The translations under genes and the position numbers were made by a program. The notes under the pieces are model-generated. The model had not been told where the DNA came from. It saw nothing but the letters and a program-made list of their open reading frames with translations, and searched no databases. From NCBI GenBank assembly GCA_013399855.1, contig VXAY01000767.1:3965487-4029486 (forward strand): 64,000 nucleotides of DNA, read 5' to 3'. Of the stretch, positions 12,742-24,305 are shown one piece after another. Position 1 is the stretch's first letter. Each line of letters starts with the position of its first letter. The DNA is from Oxyruncus cristatus (Eukaryota; Chordata; Aves; Passeriformes; Cotingidae).

Positions 12742-15700
12742 AAACAGACCTGTTGATTACGAATAATTATATTTTTCTTCCCCGGTGAAAGAAACAGTTT
12801 CATAAATTTTGGGCTGCCCTGACAGACACAAAAGGAAGGCTCCCACCCTGGCCAAGGCCCATGTCACTTTTAAGAGCCAGCAGATGCGACTAGAGATGGA
12901 ATCCTCCACCAGCAATGGTATTCAGCAAACAGTAATAGTTAAACCCAATGATTCTGCAGTTTTGTTTGGTGGTTGTTGCCTTTAAAAGTTTTAATTTGTT
13001 TCAATATTCAACATGTTTTGGTGCTTAAAAACAAGTCACCTTGCCTGAAGAAATATCAAAAGGTTAAACTACAATTTGTTGTAGACTGCCTGGTATTTTT
13101 CCACTAAGAATTTTATTGGAAAATGGAAAAAGCAGGTTAAATAAAAGAGAATGCCTTACTCTGCAGTTGTTTTGATCAGTCCAAGTTCAACATATCAAAT
13201 AGCCTGAAAAGTTTCTCTCTCATTACAGCCTGATCCCCTCCTCGTTTATTGCTTTGACTGTGGAACAAGAGTATATTTCCCAGCTGTATTAATCAGATAT
13301 TGAGGATATTCCATTATTAGAGCACAGCTATAGAGACAGTGCTCTCAGGTTTTCTTCCAACAGAAATGAAGTTAAATCAATACTAAGCAAATTTCCCAGA
13401 AGTCAAGTTACAATGAAGATGGATGAAAAAGTATCGTGCCAGGTAACACTGCAAAATATGAGGGTATCTGGGGCAAAAGATATGTTTCTCCAAACCAGCT
13501 AGAGCTGCCCCTTTTAGCAGAGGGACAACTGTACAAAACCTGAAACTTTCAGTGGTAAACAGAGCACAAAAAGGCAATAGAAGAGCCTATTTCCACACCA
13601 GCACCACCAGTTCATCCTTTTCTCTCTCTGACACCAGGAGATACCTGGAGTGATGGACTGTGTTATGATGCCCATCATTAAACCCCAGGATGAGTCTTCT
13701 CTATTGACTGCATTTTTAAAAGGACACCAAAGGGTACCCAAGCACAGCCCCAGTGACCAAACAATATGCTATATGTACACTGCTCATAAGTGTTGGTCTT
13801 GCTTTTACAAGAGTACTTACACAGAATACAATTTTTCATTTATCTTCAATTCATGCAGTAAATAAAATACTCCTCCCTCCAGACAGGCATGCAAGTATGT
13901 GCTAAAATTTAGCATGAGGCCACAAGCATTGAAGCCCAAAATAAACATATTTTAAAACTGTATTATCAAAATCCAGATTTAGCTTACCTATAATGAGACT
14001 TAACTTATATTTTTTTCTTGGAAATTGAAAGTGTCAGTAGAGGGGACTATAAAACTTTCAGATGAGTGAGAGTCACGGTACAGTTATTAAGGTGATTTCA
14101 CTAAACAGGTATGAACTATACAATAACATATGCAAGAAATTAAGTAGGGGGCTCACTATTTACTGCTGTGCAAAAGGAAGGGTTTATAACTTTAAATATA
14201 GACAGTTATAGGAATAGTAAACAAAACATAACTAAATATTTTGTAGGAAAAAAAGCAACCTATTTTCTTTCTGTAGGCAATTCATATTATGATGTTTGTG
14301 TTCACGTACTTCTCATCTTATAAAAAAGATCCACAGCTGCAGAAGGCAATATTTAGTGAAAGTGGCAAACCAGCCTTGGAGATAAATCTCATTTCTAGAT
14401 GTACACAGTTTTCAGACATGGTTGCTCGTGTGCTCCGTGTCAGCAGTCCATGAGTAAAATGAATTTACTGCTTCCTTTAGGACAGCAGTAACACCACCTG
14501 GATTACTCTGCAGCTTGGAAAGCTTAGAAGGAGAATGCTTTTCCTTCCTGGTTAAGCTGTCACCTGTCAGACACCACCTGTTCGTGGAAACCGGGGTCTA
14601 AAATTCTTCCACCAGAATGAAATTCTGTATGTCCTCAAGGATTATTTTTCATGGAGTTGGAACCTTTTAAATTTTTCCCCTAATTCATTTCTTGCTACCA
14701 AAGCATAACTGCCAATTAGTTATTAATTTTCCAATAGTATCTCCAAAATTGCCCCCCACAGACACCTACTTGAAGCTTAGTAAGCTCAGAAAGCAATCTG
14801 AAATTCCCACTAATAAAGATCTTTTTTCTTTGTTTCTCTCATCTGAACCAAGGGTTCCATAAACATGGAAAAAGAGTCTGGATCAGAGCTCTTGAAAAAC
14901 TGACAGCAAGTTTTCAGTTCAATAACTTATTCTTACTAAGTTACATCAGAGAAAACTGACTTAAATTTGAGGAGTCTCTCAGAAATTACTTACGTCCAAA
15001 TACTCGTTGTCAGAACTGTGTTAAAAAGAAAAGCTAATTTGGACAAGAAGCAACATTTTAAAATATGTAACACATAGTACAGCAGGTTAAAAAACCACTG
15101 CAAACCAAGAGCAAACATCTCAAAAAAAGTGATCCTTACATATTCTAGATGTTTTCAACCAGCCTTATTAGCTAATTACATCCTGTATTAAAATTACCCA
15201 GACTGCAGTAACCCAGATCATACCTATTTCAAGCATAACTCTCATTTCCCAGAGCAGCAGCTTTGAAGCTACACATGAGAAGGGAGAAGCAAAGAAACAT
15301 TACATTTAATGGAAAGTCTTTGTCTTGGGAAAACCTACAGAAGTGATGAAAAAAAAAAATCATAGTATTCTTTTCCTCTGCCCCCCCATGTTTTCCCTGC
15401 ATGATGCTGGTTCTTTTCCTCCTTTCTTGCTGTTTTATTGGGCAATGTTATGCTGGCCATACCTGATGAACTCCTAAATGAAAGGCACAGATAATCAATA
15501 GTGTAATCCCACAACAAAAACAGGCATCACAAGACAGAATTTATACAAACACGTTGCACATATTTAATAAATTACTGTACACAGTCACATCTATGTATAT
15601 CAGCCATATAGGAGTGTGGGGGGGTACTTCTATGTTCAGGTATTTCTCAAGAACAGATTGACAAGAAGCACAGAAGAAGCTATAACCAGCCTTTCCCTTT

Positions 15701-16273
15701 TTTCTTGGCTGTGTCATGTAAGGCGGGAAATGTCTGAAACAGGTAAAATCCCAGCCACTGGAAGATGATTGTACTTAAAAGGATTAAATGATTCATTCAA
15801 TTGCATTTCTGCAGCACTCTGTGTAATTGAACAGCCTTTCTTTCACTTTTCTCCCAAAAGAAAACCTTAATTGTAGCCACTGAAAGGAAATAAATTTCTG
15901 GCTATTTTTACAAAATATGCGTTATGTCTCAGCAAGCCGCTCCAGTTTAACTCTGCAATACAGCTATAAAATGGTTTATTTGATTTAGTGCCTTACTTCT
16001 GAAGTACCTCACACACTACACGAGACAGATGGAAATGCAAAGTCTTGAATAAATCCTCTGTAATGAGAAAATTCTGAGGGACTTCACTGCTCTTATTTCC
16101 AGAAGAGGAGGGAAAGTTGCTCCACAACCTTGCAGAGAACTCCACATCATATCGGTCCAAAGTGCCATGAGCCACACTTCAGCAAATCATTCATGTACCA
16201 CTTGGTAAAGAGGGGAAGTTTTTTCCTCCCTCCCAATCTTTCCCAAGGGACGGTACTTCTTTCCAGCTTCATC
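12742..16273. other. Non-coding DNA, no recognisable gene
   Basis: AT-rich background with frames of about 75 codons or less. No repeat boundary, exon-like structure or CpG cluster was noticed. Confidence 0.65.
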
Positions 16274-16368
16274 CCCAGGCAATATGACCAATCCCAGGCA
16301 ATATGACCAATCCCAGGCAATATGACCAATCCCAGGCAATATGACCAATCCCAGGCAATATGACCAAA
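16274..16368. repeat. 19-bp minisatellite, five copies
   Basis: Five head-to-tail copies of the unit CCCAGGCAATATGACCAAT start at 16274, 16293, 16312, 16331 and 16350. The first four are identical and the last differs only at its final base. Near-perfect identity implies recent expansion or ongoing homogenisation. The unit length is not a multiple of three, so the array does not encode a repeated peptide, and the minus-strand frame at 16147-16329 running into it is incidental. Confidence 0.97.
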
Positions 16369-19300
16369 CCTGGTCAGGGAGAAAGGGATATTTTCCCCAT
16401 CATGTTTCAGTCACTTATCTGATGGCTTAGAGTCTTCAGGAAGGGTCATTCCTGCCTCACAGTGCTCTTCAAACCAGTAGCTGTTATCATTTCATATCCT
16501 TGCAGAGGATCCCCTTCAGCCACAGGGCAACTAAAACCAGCTGGGCAACTCATTCACACACACCTCATCACTGTCTCAGTCCAAACAAGTTCATGGCCCA
16601 TGATGCTCATTTACTCTGAAGCCAATTAGCCCAAAATTTAATTTACTCTGAACACACAACATCACCCTGGCAGCACAGAGGGGCTTCAAAATTAGCCACA
16701 ATAGAATTCATGTCTCCTTTACGATGCCAGAGGAGCATAAAGTGGCCTGAGAGCAAACAAGATTGTAGCCAAATGGCTTCTGCTATTGATTTGATCAAAG
16801 TAGAATTTGACCCAATTTTAGAGTTTAGTGAACTGAGTGTAAAGCCCAGCTCAGTGGCACTGGTGTCAGTGAAACTGCCTGTTTGGCTCAGCTGGGATGT
16901 GCACCAAGACAACCAAACATGCTTAGTTTGAGTCCTAAGATCTACTGGGGGAAAAAGATCCAGTTCAAAGTGGGGATATGGAACAGGTTGCAACTCAAAT
17001 CATTCTATTAACTCATTAGATGGACACTAAACAGAGCGACTTGAAGTCCAGTTGTTGCTGACCTTAATTTCTAGGTCAATTTTCAGCCATCATTATTACA
17101 TCCATATCATGCAGCTCAGCACTTGGCTTCGTATCACAACACTGTCATCTGCTATATTTTTGAGCCTCTACTTTTTATTCTCCTCCTCTTCCTTCCCTGA
17201 GAGTAGCTGGTGGAGAGATGAGGCAAAGAGGTCTTTGGCAAAGACAATCACAGGTCTTTTCTCACTGTGCACCTCAATCAGATCTATAATGCTCTAAGAC
17301 ACAAAGGGTTGACCCACAGCAAGAAGCAGAGAAATCAGAAGATAGCATCAGCCTTATTCTGTTCCAGAAGCCTGCTGTTAAAAACAGGTTTTCCCAATTT
17401 TAGTTTTTATCCACTCTGGTACATCTAAAATCATCATTTGACTTATTTTTTGCTAGTTTTTTGGCCATACTTGGCAACCCCATCGATGGAATAAGCATGA
17501 ATTAGTCCAGCATTCTCCAAGTTTTAGCTCCTGAGGAGCAAGGTAAGTAAGTGGAAAGATGAAGTTCTATGACTACTAAAGGCCAGCAGCTCTGCCCACT
17601 TCTACCCACACTGTTCTTCTTTGCTAAAGTTGCAGACCAACACTGATGTGGTTGCTAATCCACAGCCAAAAAAATGCTTGTAGTCTAGGCAATGGCAGTT
17701 TTTGAGGTAAGACTAGGGCCACAAAACTAAAACTGGACCTGAAATTCCCAGCTCATTTCTGTTGCCTCAAACAGCCCCAAACCACTGACTTTTATCATAG
17801 CCTTGTCCAGAATCCTGCCTGAGATAGTGATCTGTATGTTATAAAGGGAACTCAGCTCTAATGCTCTGGATAGAAAACTGCATAGAAATGAAAAGCACAT
17901 ATCAATAAGGTATGTTTTTAGAGATATAATGTCACACATAATAGTATTTGTCTCTCAGCTGCTGTAGGTGGACAACAACTAGATCATACCGGATGATTCA
18001 ATCACGTTCTAAAAATAAAGCTGCTGTGAGTGTTTGCAGTGCAGCATCTCTGAGTGCTGCAGAACAAGTAATTGTTTTCGTGCATCAGTTCTGCAAACCA
18101 TTTAATGAGAAAAGCAGAGCTATTTTCATTTTCAGCACATATTCAAATCACTCCTCCTTCCTGTTCACTGTTGCAGCTGACGTGTAACATGACTAATCAC
18201 TGCTACCCCATCTGCACAGAATAAATGTGCAGGTTCTGAAAATGCAACTAATTTACCTGAACCTGATCATTAGGCTTCAGCTAACATCAAGTTCAATTTC
18301 ATTAGAGGAGATATGACATATACATCCTCTAGAAACAGTAAGCTTAAGTCAAACACATACTACTTGCAAACTGAAAAACACATCTGAATTGTAGTTATTT
18401 GGAAATCACTAACGAAAAATAGACAAGTTGTTTAACAGACATAGAAAAACATTTACTATCTTATCAGAAAAAAAAAATTCATAAAGTGTTAAGATTCTGT
18501 TATAAACTTGTGTTATTTAAAAAAAAAAAAAACACACACAAAACCAAAATCAAAAGTCGTCCACCCTCGAAAGTTTTGGAAATAATTTGGTTTATCACCT
18601 TTCCGCAGGAAAAAAAAGAACTGTTCATTCCTTAAATTCATTTGAAAATAAGCTTTCTACAAAGCATTTAAGTAGAGAATTTGCTTTCTATCTAAAAGGA
18701 AAGCCTTTTGTATTGGATGATTCCACTTTCCAACCAGTAAAATAAGCTTAAATGATCAGCAGTAGGAGTACAGAACCAAGACCCATTATATACGTTCAAT
18801 CCCAGAAATCATCATCAACCCAAATCTTACCTGACATGTCAGCTATGTTATTTCTTTCCTTCAGACTCTTTTCACCAATTTTCTCATTACAGAACTTTTG
18901 GAAACACACATACTTTAGCTTCTCTTCACACAAAAATGCTCATTAACCAGACCAGTTAAGCACAAGCTATGAAGGCGACCCCACTTGTTCGTATTACTAC
19001 AACCAGCAGCATGTAACTCCTTCATAGCCTCCAGTTTTCTCTCTCCATACTCCCATTTGACAATATTTCGATAAGCATTTTTCCAAATCTTATCCTAAAA
19101 CCCACCCACACACATTCCCAGACTGTTTACAAAACTTTGTTCAGTGCCAACACTACCCCTTAATTTAAGCACTCATGGTCACTTTTGATTTTTTTAATCA
19201 TGTTCTTCAAGCAGCAGTGAAAATGTACAGTCAGGCCGAAAAAAAAAAATTTAGCCTGGTCCAGGTACAATTTTGCCACCTGCAAGTCTTACTTGGTCAG

Positions 19301-19712
19301 ATGTGAAACACTGGATACCCAGGGGCATGTACTGCATCTGTTCTCGCAGAGGCCTCACCAACCCCCAGGCACCAGAACATCCCAAACTCTCATGGAAATA
19401 CGTGTCCTCATTCATCCTCCAGCTATCACCATCACATTGATGTCTAGTTGTTTCTGGTAGAGCTCCCAGCTTAGACAAGCAAATATTTCACCAGTCCTCC
19501 AGCACACGTGGCTTTTCATTTTCTGCTGCTGAGTTTGATCCTGTTCTTGCTGCTCCCTTCTCCAAGGTCATTTATTTCTTGTATAGAGACCCTTTTTGCT
19601 GTTCAATCATTCCTTTTAGTTTTCATCTGGCAGGAAGTCTCACCAACTCAAACTGATTTTTTTTTTTTGATGTCAAGTTCATTTCAGTACAAAACGAAGA
19701 ATATTGAAAAAA
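16369..19712. other. Non-coding DNA, no recognisable gene
   Basis: AT-rich background. Frames such as 116 codons minus at 16643-16993 and its 73-codon plus-strand shadow have no recognisable domain. An A13 run followed by CA repeats lies near 18518-18540. Nothing else stands out. Confidence 0.65.
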
Positions 19713-19998
19713 GATCATAAAATCATAGATGGCTTGGGTTGGAAGGCACCTTAAGTATTATTTAATTCCAACCCCTCCCTGCCATGGGCAGGGACACCTT
19801 CCACCAGACCAGGTTCCTCCAAGCCCCACCCCAACCTGGCCTTGAACACTTCCAGCAATGGGGAAGTGTTGCCCACGACTTCTCTGGGCAACAACACGTC
19901 CCAGTGCCTCACCACCCTCACTGTGAGAATTTCTCTCCGACATCTAAACATCTTCTCTTACAGTTTTTAAAGCCATTCCCCTTTGTCCCTATGCAAAG
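19713..19998 (-). mobile_element. CR1 LINE fragment, 3' end, 5'-truncated
   Basis: This is the 3' portion of a CR1 non-LTR retrotransposon read on the minus strand. Copies of the terminal repeat, seen here as ATCATAGAT-like words, lie at 19713-19730 and mark the element's 3' end. The sequence that follows is the reverse complement of the familiar CR1 tail, with the conserved segments around GGGTTGGAAGG and GCCATGGGCAGGGACACC. Translation of 19751-19951 on the minus strand gives the C-terminal signature of CR1 ORF2, RVVRHWDVLLPREVVG followed by LEVFKARLG. Small insertions disturb it relative to the usual RHW..LPREVV..SLEVFKARL pattern. Similarity fades near 19998, so the copy is about 285 bp and strongly 5'-truncated, as is normal for CR1. 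The reverse transcriptase and endonuclease are absent and the copy is dead. Confidence 0.95.
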
Positions 19999-21080
19999 AG
20001 AGTTGACTTTGGTGTTTATCCCAGTTTTGTGCAAGAATCTCAGCAGAACCCTGGCTTGCCAAGTCCATTTAGGCAACTGTACTGACTGTTAAGAAAATTC
20101 CTTTAAGTAGTACAGATGCAGCCCTGAAAAAGATCAAAATGCATCTCTTACACATACATACATATAATTTAAGCAAACTTATATCCTGAAGGGTACCCCC
20201 AGTATCCAAGAAACAAAATAATTAGTTGCTTCTCATTTACAGGAAACCCCTATATACAGTATTAATAAAGGACAAATTAAAAGGCATATTTTACATGCAC
20301 CATTAAACTGGTAAGATTAAGTTTGCACAAAATTGAATTGCCTTTTGATGTGAATAAAGCACAAAAAGCCCAATCAGATGCAGCACAATCTAATTTATGA
20401 CACAACCCTAGAATTTTTTGGTGATTAGTGGCATAACATCACAAGTCTAATATATTACAGTGTTAAGAGGTACATAGCCCTGTCATAAATTATTTCACTT
20501 TTCTCTCCTGCACATCTGAGGTGACAGAACAAAGGTAAATTTCTTCCTGACCACTTAGACAGCTCATTATTTCCCCAGAACGCTCCTGTGCCATCACTAA
20601 TCGCTGCAATGTATCATCATTCATTTAAAACATCAATTTGCTACAATCCATGTTTAAACAGCACGTTTTGTTTTCTAACTTTCCAATATCTTTGAGGAAA
20701 ACTCCTCAACTTAATTCTGCAAGGACTGACAAATGGAAACTCCCAAAAACCTGAGGGTAAGACACCTTTATGAGCTAGTTTCTCAGGTGAGGCAAGTTGC
20801 ATTTTCTCCATTGTATCTGTTACATCAGGGATTGGATTAGTTCTCGCTGTAGCTGAGGGACACAAGAGCCATCTTTCACTTGGTATAAGCTCAACAATCA
20901 ACTTCTTCCTAGAAAAGGTGAAAGGACTCTTTGTCCAAAAGCATCTGCCAAATGAATGGCAACTCTAACACACTTTTATTAAGAGTGTCATGTATGAGAC
21001 TCTAAAAACAAAGCTGCAAACAGGTACTCAGGCACCAATATAGTGGGCAAACAAGTGGTTCCAAACAGAAGTGCTCAGAA
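19999..21080. other. Non-coding DNA, no recognisable gene
   Basis: AT-rich background downstream of the CR1 fragment. An 86-codon minus-strand frame at 20641-20901 is the longest, and I do not recognise it. No other structure was noticed. Confidence 0.65.
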
Positions 21081-21138
21081 AGTCATGGAAAGTACCCCTG
21101 CAAGGATCCAGAATTAGATCAGTAAGGTAACTTTGGGG
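21081..21138. repeat. Diverged repeat, copy A
   Basis: This 58-bp segment begins AGTCATGGAAAG. It aligns without gaps to 22618-22675 in the same orientation at 47 of 58 positions (81%). It runs into a G9 tract at 21141-21149. The alignment fades on both sides, so the true element is short or mostly eroded. The family is unknown to me. An old SINE, LTR edge or DNA transposon edge are all possible. Confidence 0.7.
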
Positions 21139-22617
21139 ATGGGGGGGGGAAACACCAATAGCTACCAGATATTCAGAAAGAATTTAAAAAGAAACAAAAA
21201 ACACCACCAGCCAGGAAAGCCAAACAGAAATTACTGCCTATGAGTGTTCATTTTGGTACCAGCTCAATATCGCAATGATGTCAGCAGGATCTTCCCAAGG
21301 ATGGTCATGGGAAAGCCTGTATTTTCCTCCTCTGTTTTATTATCAAGGGAGGAAGAAAAAAGTATAGACAGTCTGAGAAAGTGATATTCAATTAGCTCCA
21401 TTTCTCAGTATAAAAAAAAACACGCACTGTCTGCATAACAACAGATCACAGCAATTTATGTACATTAAGTTACTGGGAGGATAAAAACACAAGAGAATAG
21501 CTCAAAATGCCAGTCAGGAAAGGGTAACACAGTCACAAACCAGTCTTGTCATCCAGATATGCCCTGAAAACAACACTTTTAAAATAAATTCACAGAAGAG
21601 GGATAAGTACCTGTAAACACTATAGCCAGCTGGGGAGACATGAGAGTATTTTTAAGACAGGAAAAAGCCACCAAAAAATGATGAGGATATTCATGGAAAA
21701 AAACAAAGCTGTACTACAGCAACACCTGTCCTGCTGAAGCAGCAGAAAGGTACGAGGCACCCAAGGTGGTCTTCTGGTCTTAAGTGCCAGAGGTCGATTT
21801 TCAACAAACATATTCTCCAGTTAATGTGTTCAGTAACTGTTCACACCAGAAAGCTCTTCTGTCCCCAAGGGGCCAGTTGCTGAGCGCAATTTCCAACCAC
21901 TGGAGTCACACTGGCGTTAGGGAATCTTGGATCAGGCTCTAAAGGAAGAGAGGTGCTTTCACCTGTTAACCAACCTCATCAGATAAAACCCCACCGCAAT
22001 TTCAAATTTCAGATTCTTTCATTTAAAAAAAGAAAGGAGATTCTTAAGTTACTCAGAACCCCAGCAGTCTACTTTTGCACTGAGGAGCTGTGCACATATA
22101 TTTTGGCACCACAGATACTTCAGTTCCCAGTGACATGCACGTAACAAGTTTTCAGACACCACAGTGGCTGCAGCATTAACACAAATAACCACAAAGCTGT
22201 GCCAGCATTTTGCAGTGCAAAGCAATACTTGGCTTTGTATTGCTTGATCTTCATGTTCAGTTTCAAAAAGAGGTTTGGCTGAATGAGACACTGCATAGCT
22301 GTGTGCATAGTCACAGATGTGCACAGTTGGGCGCTATCTGAGGCTTTCCTAAATGTGCTTTCATTCCCTTCTCCAGTCCACATGTCCAAATGCTTCCTGA
22401 GAGAAGACTAGCACCAAAAGTAAGAGAAAATATTTTGGCCTTTCAAGTCTGACTCTCTAGATGTTACTGTTCCCCCTGAGGTCAGTACAAGGTTTTTATT
22501 TCCCTGTTCTAAGCAGAGTAGAACGTTTTCAGTATCTTTTTTTTTCCCCCCATCGTCACAGCATTTATCCATGTGCAGTCCCTGTTCTTTGAATTCTCCC
22601 TTTTCAGACACCCAGAG
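21139..22617. other. Non-coding DNA between two copies of a diverged repeat
   Basis: This 1.5-kb interval separates repeat copies A and B. Its frames are short (91 codons or less, 22049-22324 minus) and show no gag, pol, transposase or other mobile-element domain that I recognise. I cannot say whether the interval belongs to one mobile element. Confidence 0.55.
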
Positions 22618-22675
22618 AGTCATGGAAATTATCACTCCAAGAAACCAGAATTAGATTAGTAAATTGACTTGGGGG
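22618..22675. repeat. Diverged repeat, copy B, followed by A17
   Basis: This is the direct-repeat partner of 21081-21138, 1537 bp downstream. The shared core includes the word CCAGAATTAGAT or its one-base variant. Eight bases after the aligned part an uninterrupted A17 tract runs from 22684 to 22700. That may be the tail of a retroposed sequence or simply a later homopolymer. Confidence 0.7.
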
Positions 22676-24062
22676 TGTGGAACAAAAAAAAAAAAAAAAA
22701 CCACACCTCAAAAACAGGATGAGGCCTTGCTGTCAGCACCACAAGTTCCATTTAAGAGGAAGGCTGGCAGACCCACAACACTGTTGGGGGCTGCATTTGT
22801 GAGTGGGGGACAGGAGAGATGGATCTGACAGTATCAAACACCAGCACTGCTCAAACATGAGGGCAGGTTTGCACAGCTGCATTGAGAAAACACAAGACTT
22901 GCTCAAACGACAGCTTAAGACAGAAGGGCAGAATAAGAGTTGACAATCAACATCAGTGGAGCTCTGACTGGATCCTGGGAAAGCTGCAGCTTTTGTCCAA
23001 GAAACTGTTTTGACCCTGGTTGGTACAGGAATATTTATGGACTTGTGGGGAAGGTTGGCAAGACACTGTGTATGAAAACACACAAAGATTTGCCTTGGCT
23101 TGTGACAGAACAAAGTGTCTCTGCAGTCAGAAGTAATGAAAACAAAGCTACTACCTTTATTGAGCATTTTCATAAGAGTGGCCAAAAAATAAGAATAAAC
23201 CACAGTCTTAATGAGGCAGATAAGAGACCATGAAGAGAGAGAACAACTAATCAGGGTCAGAGTAACTGAGTCTTTGCAGGTGTCCTCGTGAATGCTCCGT
23301 TAAACAACACAACCACCATCAAAGCCGTCTGAGCTCAGGGCCCAAGATAGCACTGTCACGATATTTATTATAACCCACAACCAGAGGAGACAACTAAGCT
23401 GCAAAATAAACTATTTCCAAGAGATTTCTTCTGTTTTCTCACCTACAAGGGGATCAGTGACAGGTGAGATCATCATATTCAGGCAAAGGTAACCTCAAAA
23501 TTAAGCTGCACCCTGTTGTGCAGTTGAACTATTTCAAACACAGACAGGGAAAACAACCCAGGAGAATTGAAGTGATTTGCAAGTTTAACTAGTAGGCAAA
23601 GTACAACTATTCAAAAGTATGCACTATGTAACATTTGCCTTTATCACTTGAAGAGCTGTAGAATGCCTGGGAAAGAAGGCAGCAGGATTGGTGCAGTACC
23701 TGGGAGAGGTGCTGCAGAGGTATGCAAAATCTGTGTAGCCAGCTAAGGATGGATCTCTTACACTTCTAGATCCCAGGTGGGTTTTTCAAATATCATCTTC
23801 ATTTCACACCAAGTTAAGTTTAGCTAAAGTCCTACCATTTCCCCTTTGCCCAGGAGTTGCTACTACCCCTCACAGAGCTACAGCCTCAGGTTTGGGCTTC
23901 CCATCAGCTGGCCTTGGATTCACACTGCCTCAAGTGGCTTAAGCAGGGAATAGTTCCTGTGTACATTTCCAGTATTTAATAGCTGTGCTTAAACAGCTCA
24001 AAATAATTCCTACTAAGGAAAAAATTTTTCATTAATTACCCAATTTATCTCATTGAAAAGAA
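22676..24062. other. Non-coding DNA with the longest open frame of the window
   Basis: The longest open frame of the window, 156 codons on the minus strand, spans 22733-23203. The plus strand is also open for 97 codons at 22940-23233. The minus-strand product would be rich in Cys and Ser, with no domain, signal peptide or membrane segment that I recognise. Given the number of frames sampled, a frame of this length is borderline for chance. I do not call it a gene. Confidence 0.5.
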
Positions 24063-24305
24063 TCACACTCTTGAACTGTAGAGGTTTGGTACTGATGAGT
24101 ATAACTGACGGCCTGACTCGGCTTTTCCCCCAAATCTGCGTAATTTGGTGAAAACTCCGGCAACTTCTGTGCCAGAGATGGTATCTCTGCTGTTTAGGGA
24201 CATGTTTTCTCTCAATCCAAAGAAATTTGGCTTTAATCTTCCCTTTTGATGGAACAGAAGAAAAGCTGCCAGCTTACAAACCCCTAAACACACCTGCTTC
24301 AGCAC
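24063..24305 (-). other. Coding-like minus-strand frame with local CpG cluster, unconfirmed
   Basis: An 80-codon open frame on the minus strand ends at a TGA at 24063-24065. Its last 50 codons read as an unusually balanced protein sequence (pieces such as FTKLRRFGGKAESGRQLYSS). Four CpG dinucleotides fall inside 24109-24159, although CpG is rare elsewhere in the window. A pyrimidine-rich stretch ending in AG lies upstream on the minus strand, near 24244, and could be a splice acceptor for a terminal exon. I recognise no family. It could be a real last exon, a decayed retrocopy or chance. Confidence 0.2.

Noticed and set aside
19999..20095. Extension of the minus-strand CR1 fragment
   Set aside because: Recognisable CR1 sequence ends near 19998; the following bases do not match the expected upstream CR1 segment.
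23430..23460. TTTTCTCACCTACAAGGGGAT as an inverted MIR or L2 tail
   Set aside because: Only about 18 of 28 positions agree, which is not distinguishable from chance.
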